A stretch of DNA of 64,000 nucleotides. It comes from Rutpela maculata (lineage: Eukaryota; Arthropoda; Insecta; Coleoptera; Cerambycidae). A program made the translations under genes and the position numbers. The notes below the pieces were generated by a model, which made no database searches, had not been told where the DNA came from, and was given only the letters and a program-made list of their open reading frames with translations. Positions 56,305 to 64,000 of this stretch are shown here, in pieces (position 1 is the first letter of the stretch; every line of letters starts with the position of its first letter). Location of the stretch: assembly GCA_936432065.2 (NCBI GenBank), contig OW386293.2, positions 29,896,234 to 29,960,233 on the forward strand. The letters run 5' to 3'.

Positions 56305-56560
56305 TCCTCCATGGGCTAGCATGATGTGATTCATAAATTATTGTTTCTTAGCTTAAAAAAGGTTTCCTTACAAATTGGGAGAGATCGGTCAAGAGATGAG
56401 GGTTGTAAAAGAAAGAAAAAATATTACAATTTTGACACCCTGTATCTTCTTCCACAGCAACAATTTACTAAAGCATGTTTGGTTATACCCTCATATTTTG
56501 ATCCAAAGAATCTACACTTAAACTATGGCCTATTATTAATGGTCCACTCTGTGTAGGTAA
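56305..56560 (-). mobile_element. Foldback-family half-copy, right piece
   Basis: TAAATTATTGTTTCTTAGCT through ATGGCCTATTATTAATGGTC matches the inverted left arm at 27120-27345. It continues the half at 52991-53172. The frame 56326-56556 is repeat. Confidence 0.7.
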
Positions 56561-57079
56561 GAGAGATAAAAAAAAATTGGACCGAAAAATGGAACGGCAA
56601 GATCTGGATTATTAATCTTTGAACTATTCTCAGCTAATATCCATTGATAAAATACGGTCCTCACATTTTGCATACTCACTTCCTTCTAGCGCCCATTCTA
56701 TGGGTCCATGAACAATGAGTAAATTCTAGTTTATTCGGAGTATGATAACAAGCATATCACTGGAAAATAAGCAATTTTCTAGCAGTAATTGGAAGTATCT
56801 GGCGATTCAACTACGGTTCTATATCTCATCGGCTTCACTCCATAAACCGAAAATGGGTCCTAATAAACAGAGCAGGTTTCAGATCTTCTCTATTAGGGGG
56901 AAGCTGTTCTTTTTGCAACTGCCATCTTATTTCGCATATATTAGTTGTTGTCGTGGTATTAATAATGTGCAGCTGACAAACACACTTTTCTATCATCCTG
57001 GAGTTCAACAGGGAGATTTTAAAAAAATTTAAGACATACAATTTTGATCTAATATCGCAAAATATTAACAGCAAATTAT

Positions 57080-57588
57080 AAATTTCTCTGGTTATCATAT
57101 TGATGAAATTAGTATAAAATTGACAAAATCAAATCGGTATCTGGTATAACTACATTTTTCTTTTCATGAATAGCTAGCGGCTTATGTGTATGTGATAATC
57201 TAAGTGTCAAAGTAAATAGCAATAAAAGAACGATATTTAATGTATAAGAAGCATATACACATACATTTACATAAATTTGTAGACGGGAATTCCATTACAT
57301 ATTAATTATGAAGGTTAAAAAGATACAAGACAGTGACGGTCTGCCATACACACTTGGTGATTATATTATAATAAAAGCTTTTAATTAAATATAAAATACT
57401 ACAACGGTCATAAATCAAAACAAATTTGTAATATAAATATTTCTGAAAATTAATTACTTTAAAATACAAAAATACACCTAACTCTATCACGTTATTAAAT
57501 AAATAGACTTACGCTGTATATTATGAAATTATTATGATTATTATGTATGCTACTGACTCGTAGCAGACCCAACACCAGAGTATCTACT
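57080..57588 (+). promoter_or_regulatory. Conserved upstream region of the third first exon
   Basis: Collinear with 23120-23630 and 26095-26605 with frequent small differences (shared TCTCTGGTTATC, GTGACGGTCTGCCATA, CACACTTGGTGATTATATTA, GCTACTGACTCGTAGCAGAC). Copy 3 is therefore an older gene-scale duplication, unlike the recent 2975-bp one. Confidence 0.7.
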
Positions 57589-57596
57589 TATATAAA
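57589..57596 (+). promoter_or_regulatory. TATA box of the third first exon
   Basis: TATATAAA, again 42 bp before the ATG at 57631. Confidence 0.7.
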
Positions 57597-57630
57597 CAAT
57601 TATCGTTAAAGAGATACGCACAAAGTCAAA

Positions 57631-57703
57631 ATGAAATTTACTCTCATGATCGTTCTTTTATTGGTTGTTGCAGCAGCTTACGGGCAAAAGTTGCCACCTG
57701 GTG
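57631..57703 (+). CDS. TIL-type secreted protein, signal-peptide exon, paralog C
   Basis: 73 coding bases encoding MKFTLMIVLLLVVAAAYG, then QKLPPG, with the same phase-1 GTAAGT donor as copies A and B. Four residues differ from those copies, and the signal peptide is preserved. No TIL exon is visible in the remaining 6.3 kb of the window, so its partner either lies beyond 64000 or is lost. The short exon at 57840 is the only in-phase partner here. Confidence 0.7.
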
Positions 57704-57839
57704 GTAAGTGCAATTTTTTTTAAATTTAGTTATGCTGTGCCTCATGCATGTATTGCTAGTTATACCACGCTCTTATATGTTCAAGTAACAAGCACTAGAG
57801 AATCAGTATACCTGGCGTTGCGTTATGTCAATTTTTCAG

Positions 57840-57886
57840 GTCCTTTTGCGGATAACACTACTTTTGGGAGACAACAACTTTGTTGA
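57840..57886 (+). CDS. Candidate short terminal exon, paralog C
   Basis: Acceptor ATTTTTCAG, in phase with exon C, reading PFADNTTFGRQQLC and then TGA: a 39-residue secreted product with an NTT glycosylation motif. The intron would be 136 bp. A canonical AATAAA lies at 57935. Compared with copies A and B the PF-DNTT core is kept, and the stop of A/B corresponds to a Gln codon here. Confidence 0.45.
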
Positions 57887-58124
57887 CTCAGAAAAAAAGA
57901 TTATTCTCGGTGGTTTATTGCGAAAAAGTTAAAAAATAAAGCAAACATGTTATTTTTTTTGTGAAGAGTTATACTTCGGGCCTGACCTTGAGTCAAGGCG
58001 GCTGGTAGGTCGCCATGTTGAGTGAAACATGGCGAACCGGGCGTGTAATTGCAGCAAATGCTTCGAAGTCGCCCCACTTCTATTCTACACCTGCTATTTT
58101 AGTGCAGTTGAATTGATTTTTTTT

Positions 58125-58475
58125 CGGCGACAACATTCCACGAGAAATTTTATTTTGGCCTGATTACGAAAAAAAAAAAAATTGTGCCCAAAAATTCCGA
58201 GTGCGTCAAAAGTTATATGCACTTTTTGACGCGCTTTCACGGATTTTCAACTTATCTGTTTAATATATCTTGTATTAGTAATCGGATGTGAATTTTAAAA
58301 ATACTGGCTTATTTAAAATAAAATTCTTAAAAAATATAGACCTGTCCGATATATATTGGTCAATCCACTATCTTGGCAAAAAATAAAATCAAATTTGAAT
58401 ATCTTTTTTTTATAAGGAGTAATTTCACCAAAGTTGGCAAAAATGAAACTCATTTATGGTCAAATATAATGCCCG
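58125..58475 (+). repeat. Dispersed repeat S, copy 1
   Basis: TTTTCGGCGACAACATTCCA, a GCGTCAAAAG-TTATATGC-ACTTTTTGACGC hairpin, CGCTTTCACGGATTTTCAAC, GACCTGTCCGATAT and AATTTCACCAAAGTT blocks. Further copies lie at 61105-61500 and 61540-61720. Non-coding. Confidence 0.7.
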
Positions 58476-58539
58476 GGAGGCAACGGTGCATTTTACTTCC
58501 ACGTCTAGAAGTATAGTAACAAAAAAATTTTTAAAAATT

Positions 58540-59160
58540 TTTATTGTCCAAATAGGCTTAAAATGTCATGAAACGTCGAGATTTTAAGTTTGAACGAAAA
58601 AAAAATTTCTGTCTGTCTGTCGGTCTGTCTGTCTCTGTCTGTCTGTAACTTTTTTTGTGCGCACGTTTACTCTGGAACCGTTTAAGATGTTGACTTGAAA
58701 TTTGGTACACATATGTACTTTAACGAGATCTAGAACTAGAATATATTTTCATCTTGTTCCGTCGAAGGGTTGGGGGGTAAATTTGGGTAAATTTGGGGTA
58801 AATAGGTCAATCAAGCAGGTAAGAGTCCATAAAATTGGTATTTAGTATATACAAGAGAAGCTAAGGTCTCAAAAAAATTTTTGGTATTAGCCACCCCCAT
58901 TACCACCCCCACCCCCTTATTAAAGGGGATGAAAAAAAAATTGTGATTTAGTATATGTACAGGTACCAGAAACCTCAAAATATTTTTTTACTTCATCCAC
59001 CCCCCACTATCACCACCCCCCAGAGGATTTCAAATATTATATTATTAAAGTTCCATAAACAATTATTTTCACATGCAAAGTTTCTTCGTTGTGAATGACT
59101 TGGATAGAGAATCTGGATGTGGAAGTAGTGATTCCTTGAGCAGCGGTCTTTGATAGTGAT
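58540..59160 (+). repeat. Dispersed repeat R, copy 5 (uninterrupted)
   Basis: The most complete copy: TATTGTCCAAATAGGCTTAA, a TCTGTCTGTCGGTCTGTCTG run, GTGCGCACG, GGTACACATATGTACTTTAA, GTAAATTTGGGTAAATTTGG, ACCACCCCCACCCCCTTATT, ending GAATCTGGATGTGGAAGTAG. It serves as the empty-site reference for the insertions in other copies. The minus frame 58993-59295 is repeat. Confidence 0.7.
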
Positions 59161-61100
59161 TTTACGCCGCTGAATTTTGTCTGTAATCGATAGTCTAGAT
59201 ATGGCTAGCAATAGAAAAGCGTCAGCTGTCAGGATCGTGGTGGACCTGGTCGTGAGAGAACGTGATTTCAAGTCGTTTGAAAATTTGTAGAACAAATGGT
59301 TACATGATAATAATAATTTTAAAAAAGTTAGCTGCGTAGATAATGAGATATTATACGTCAGCCGCTTATATAAATCTGTATAAAAAAATAATTGATGTCA
59401 AATCATTGCAGGTTCAATGAAACTTATACAGCTAACTCTTTATATTATTAAAATGATAAAAACAATCGTCAGCTATTCTTTCAATGAAGGTACGACCGTC
59501 AGCTGAGGGATTATAAGTGCTGAGCGAGCTTTTAATCTGAGTATGGTGCAATCCAATGTATGATCGAACTGACTGACGATCTTTCCGCCTTTATATCAAT
59601 AGCTGACGTACATTTTCATTTAATATATCGTTTAAATAATCATCTCTAGAAACTTCAAGTGACTTGAAATCAATTTGAACTAAAAAAATTTATGGTTTCA
59701 ATTACAATGGCAATATACACTAATGCTGGAAAATAAACAATTTTAAAAAATATATTTTTTCATTGTATTTTCCTGTAGGTTAAATTTGCATAGACCTTGA
59801 CAAATTATAACAGTAACTATCTGCGCATTTCTACGTAAATTTTCTGCGCCCTTACTTATGACCGTTAGGGCTCTTTAGGATCTATTTAAGTAGAAGAATT
59901 CGGGGGATCCATTTGTCTAGCCACTGAACCATCTGCAGTGTAACTCGCATTGGCGGGAAGAGTTCGCGCGTCCAAGTTGGCGCACGTGAAATCGCCATTT
60001 TTTTGGAGCATTTGTAAGATTTGTTTTGGTTTTGAGAAATAACAGTCCTCGGATGTTAGGAACATGCGCAGTTAGTAAAACAGCTTGCGCAGTTACTAAA
60101 ACAGAACGCGTTTTACCAACTGCGCATGCTCCTGACATCCGAGGATTGTTATTTCTTAAAACCAAAACAAACCTGTAGACTTGCCGAGTTTTATTTTCAG
60201 TCGCAATTGCCAAGCCGTGCGAAGAGGACATGTAGGTAATGCAGTTTTTTCAGCTTACCATGTTTATATAAAATAAATTTGATTATTGCTATATTTAAAA
60301 ACGTATATCTTCTTCCTTCATTTCATATTTATTTCTAATCAAAGACAGGAACTTAAGATCTTTGAAAGAGGAAGCCGTTACTTTCTTGAAACTTGTGTTT
60401 AAACCAGAACAAGGATCTCCTTTCTCGTGGAGGCTACAGAGAACATGCTGAAGTCTTACTAACACTATTGGGCGGAACTCACTGGCAGAAGCATGGAGTT
60501 TTTCAAAAAGCAAGATAGATGTCAACAATAATCTATGCAGCAAAAATGTGCCCATTTAGTGAGTACCTCGGTTATGAGCTAGAAAAGGTTGATAAATTGC
60601 AGCAAATCTGTCTTTTCAATGCTCTGGTTTACATTAAATGTTAGTTGAACGCTCCTACAGCAGCAGATGCCTCATGAATGATTTACAGCTATGGCACTCC
60701 TGAGTTCGAATGCTTGCTAGGGTATGGATGTGTAGTGACGTTTTTGACGTGTTGCCGAGACGGCAGCAGTGGGCTAGACTGCGGTTGTGTGAGAAACAAC
60801 AAGGTCTAGTCGCTCTCCTCTCCTGAGTTCGAGTCTCAGCTGCGGCAGATCTCAATGTCGCAGGGAATGGATGTTGTGATGTTGTCTGTGTGTGTCCGTC
60901 CTGGTTGAGTGGTAGATAGCCTACGGCTAAACTGAGCCAGGACATAAGCCAGGCAATAGGAAGAACATGCTTCAATGCGCTTCAACAACTTAAAACTCGA
61001 AAAAATTTTTTGTAGCTTCTCAAAATGCGGATATTATTAAATATTCAAATATTTCAAGATAAATTAAACCACATGAATAGTGCAGTCGAATTGATTTAAT
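59161..61100. other. No gene supported
   Basis: Holds a hairpin MITE (60018-60174), listed separately. Frames 59917-60231, 60295-60555 and 60655-60975 (all minus) have no recognisable domain. TGAGTTCGAGTCTCAG at 60824 resembles a pol III B box, but no A box could be placed. Confidence 0.4.
60018..60174. mobile_element. Hairpin MITE with CATGCGCAGTT arms
   Basis: TTTGGTTTTGAGAAATAACA, CCTCGGATGT and ATGCGCAGTTAGTAAAAC pair with their complements at 60112-60172. The loop repeats TGCGCAGTTA. Non-coding. Confidence 0.65.
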
Positions 61101-61104
61101 TTTT

Positions 61105-61500
61105 TTTTTTTTCGGCGACAACATTCCACCTAAAATTTTATTGTTGATTCTTATGTATTATGACCTACTGATTACAGAAAAAATATTTGTGCCCAAAAAT
61201 TCCGTATGCGTCAAAAGTTATATGCACTTTTTGACGCGCTTTCACGGATTTTCAACTTATCTGCTTAATATACCTTGTACTAGTTATCGGATGAGGATTT
61301 TAAAAATACTGGCTTATTTGAAATAAAATTAAAAAAAAAATTTAGACCTGTCCGATATGTATTGGATAATCCGCCATCTTGGAAAAAAATAGAAAACAAC
61401 AAGAATAGCCGAAAAAATCAAAATTGAATATCTTTTCTATAAAAGGAGCAATTTCACCAAAGTTAGCAAAAATAAAACTCATTTATGGTTAAATATAATG
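61105..61500 (+). repeat. Dispersed repeat S, copy 2
   Basis: Same order of blocks as 58125-58475, with the GACGC hairpin at about 61207-61240. The frame 61141-61326 is part of it. Confidence 0.7.
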
Positions 61501-61539
61501 CACCAATCCCGGATACCGTATGTTAAATAGATGACGGAC

Positions 61540-61720
61540 GAAAAAAAAATTGTGCCCAAAAAATCCGTGTGCGTCAAAAGTTATATGCACTTTTTGACGC
61601 GCTTTCATGGATTTTCAACTTATCTGCTTAATCTTGTACTGGTAATCGGATGAGAATTTTAAAAATACTGACTTATTTAAAATAAAATCAAAGATGGCGG
61701 ACGAAATAAAATTTTTAATT
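61540..61720 (+). repeat. Dispersed repeat S, copy 3 (partial)
   Basis: Begins GACGAAAAAAAAATTGTGCC, with the GCGTCAAAAG...CTTTTTGACGC hairpin, and stops after ACTTATTTAAAATAAAATCA. Copies 2 and 3 are nearly adjacent. Confidence 0.65.
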
Positions 61721-61907
61721 CATCGTCAATTTATCAAGGAGGCATTGTACGTCACTTTTTTTTCAATTGTACGTTATTTTATGTACTTTTAGGGGATAAG
61801 TTATTTTTTTTTTAATTTTCAAAAAAGTGCGTTTTTACAATTTTCAAAAATGTATTTTCTTTACCTTCCTTTTTTTCACTCAATTTTCATCGAAACAAAA
61901 TGAAATA

Positions 61908-63834
61908 TCCCAGTAAACACACATACGTGTATAAAACGTTTTTTATATTATCAACACCATTAGAAAAATAACGAGTCTCCATTACGTAGAATCAACTTTT
62001 AAATGTCGCAATTTTACACGTTGCAAAGTACGAATACATACATGTTCGATTTAGCACATAAAACACGAATATTATACGTGTTAAGATCTTATAATTTCAA
62101 CGTTATTGTGTAGCGTTTTATATACATATGTTTTCAACGTAAATGAAGAAGTATTCGTTCTAAAAACCGTGTTTATTAACGTTGGTTTGACGTATGGAGT
62201 ATCCTAATAATTATTATTACTTTCATATGTTCTTTAGGACGTTATTTTTAACGCTAAGGCGTATTCACACTTGTGCATTTTTCACATAGAACCTTTGAAA
62301 CAATTTTTACAGTGGTAAATAGAGCAAATCACTTTTACGAAATTCTCAATCTAAGAAATGCGTATGGTTCGCGTAATTTGTCAGTATTCTATGCAAATCA
62401 GACACGTTACAAGTTCCATGCCGAAATCAACGTTTACACGACCCTACTTTATATAATTCTTAATTGCGAACGAAATTCGGGAAAATGAAGAGATGGAAGG
62501 GAACGAAAAGTGGTCTAAGCCCCGATAGATAGGGCACCACGTCATCCCGAGCCATCCTAAAATCTGTATATAGCTCGGAAAAAAGCCTTTATTGTACCAA
62601 AATTTGAGAAAAACTGTTGCCGTGTAGTTGTTTTTATTTTAATACCACACTAATAAGTTATTGGCATATTTACCCCCGGCACCTCTTCTTTGACACACCC
62701 CCGAATTAAGTTTTTTATCGTAGAAAACACTTGTCTGAAAATTCAGAATACCCCCGTAAATGTGACCTACATGTAAACAAGTTTCAAGGTTACATCTAGC
62801 GACAAAATTAAACAAAATTTGAAGGCAAGTCCTTTTATAACTTGGTAACAAAGAAGCCATGGTATCTGTCTGGTACACCATGCACGGGAAGTACATATAT
62901 ATTACTACCATCTACACAATCGTACGCGAGGATAATAGAGAGTTTTTGCATAACGATGTTTTCAATACGATAATCATGTTTGGAAATTAAATTTGAGTCC
63001 GTCGAGGATACGCTATAAAGTGTACACGTTTTAAAAAGGTAACATATCACTGTCTAGAAATATACCCTGACATGTTGTCTATTACTTTTAATTTAAGAAC
63101 ATGTACATACTTACTCAAAACAACAGCAAACAAAAGAAAATCACAGAGAGCCGAAAACCACAGCGACAAAAACGTAGTAGGACCGTCTGCAACTGTTGTA
63201 ACGAAGTTCTAGCAGAGAAATAATAATCACCACGTCATTACGTGATCCTCCCTTTATAAATCAGAATGCTTCGTTCATTGGCTCATTAGAATCGATTAAT
63301 TACACGTTTGCTTAAAAGTGTAAATAACGTTTTTTGCCTCTTGAATTTCAACGGATACAGAAAAAACGGTAAAACATTTATTTAAATATATTCAAACGAA
63401 TTTCTATAAAGATAGATATATTTAAAGCACGTTCTAAACTCTACATACATTTATAATTATAACTGAAGTACCTAACTATAACAAATGTTTATAGCTCAAA
63501 ACGTTGTTGAAACCATCTAAAGAAACATTTTAATAACGTAATCTCGAAACGTTATAGGGCGTTTCGTATATCCCATGCTTTCCAAATTAGTTAGAAGACA
63601 TGTTACAAAAACGTTGATGATATTAGTACCTATATGATATGTAAATAATGTTATTTTAACGTAAGAATATTGGTTATTCAAATTTTGATCAGAAAACTAC
63701 GTACTTATAACGTTAAAATAAAACAGTGTTTTTATACACCAAAAACAAACCGTCGAATTTCTAACGTAACACGATTTATCAACCAATGACACGTTGATAA
63801 TACGTTTAAAAAACGTATGTGTGTTTACTGGGAT
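61908..63834. mobile_element. 1.9-kb TIR element with many ACGT-core motifs, no transposase
   Basis: Ends TCCCAGTAAACACACATACG and its inverted form CGTATGTGTGTTTACTGGGA, extending over about 45 bp, flanked by TA on both sides. The interior carries well over a dozen AACGT/ACGTT motifs. Frames inside (62273-62488, 62639-62911, 62835-63050, 63697-63954) have no domain, so it is non-autonomous. Confidence 0.65.
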
Positions 63835-64000
63835 ACTGTAGAAAGTCTCGTATAACTTCAAAAATATAATACAAAATGAAACTTCATTAATTTGAAAAGG
63901 AAATTTATTAAGCATACGCATGGTAATAATAATAATATATGAATATATGATCAATAAATCAGAACCAAGCAGTCAAGACTAGAGGAATATTTTTTATGGG

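Noticed and set aside
60655..60975. 106-codon minus frame with Cys and His residues
   Set aside because: No recognisable spacing or domain, and the region contains pol III-like box remnants.

Overview
The window looks like insect nuclear DNA: AT-rich, intron-bearing, without operons, and mostly made of nested transposable elements. The order is not certain; a beetle or other non-dipteran insect with a repeat-rich genome would fit. The only host gene I can assemble with confidence is a small secreted TIL-domain (trypsin-inhibitor-like, 10-Cys) protease inhibitor. Its signal-peptide exon lies at 26648-26720 with a second copy at 23673-23745. Its single TIL exon lies about 23 kb downstream at 49698-49885. 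A third, diverged copy of the signal-peptide exon and its TATA promoter lies at 57589-57703. Each of the three first exons is also followed, about 136 bp on, by a conserved acceptor and a very short reading frame that ends in a stop.

Layout. 1-13 kb: relics, namely a Cys-rich ORF fragment (1.3 kb), an element with long inverted repeats carrying a Jockey/CR1-like LINE and two MITEs (3.2-5.9 kb), an LTR-like element (6.4 kb), a solo LTR (7.72-8.17 kb) inside an older dispersed repeat, a degenerate LINE (8.2-9.65 kb), and a 5'-truncated restriction-like-endonuclease LINE flanked by TAA repeats (11.3-12.9 kb). 13.5-18.5 kb: a decayed Ty3/Gypsy element between 440-bp direct repeats, with a foreign solo LTR inside its 3' LTR. 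21.56-27.5 kb: a tandem direct duplication of 2975 bp that carries exon 1 of the TIL gene. 27-31 kb: several large foldback elements. 33-38.6 kb: two inverted Helitron-like elements with 30-bp minisatellites. 38674-47170: a nearly intact, very young errantivirus-like (Gypsy with env) element on the minus strand, inserted in a (TA)n tract inside the TIL intron. 50-64 kb: more relics, including a 3.1-kb insertion with a 19-bp target duplication and a 1.9-kb TIR element dense in ACGT-core motifs.

How the parts relate. The errantivirus-like element has 361-bp LTRs that differ at one visible position, a tRNA-Ser primer site, gag, pol with one in-frame stop in integrase, and an env frame with furin-like site, putative fusion peptide and transmembrane anchor. 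Env has no ATG of its own and follows a splice acceptor. An older solo LTR of the same family sits in the Gypsy element at 14 kb, so the family has been active at least twice here. Comparing repeat copies gives a relative order of insertions at several places.
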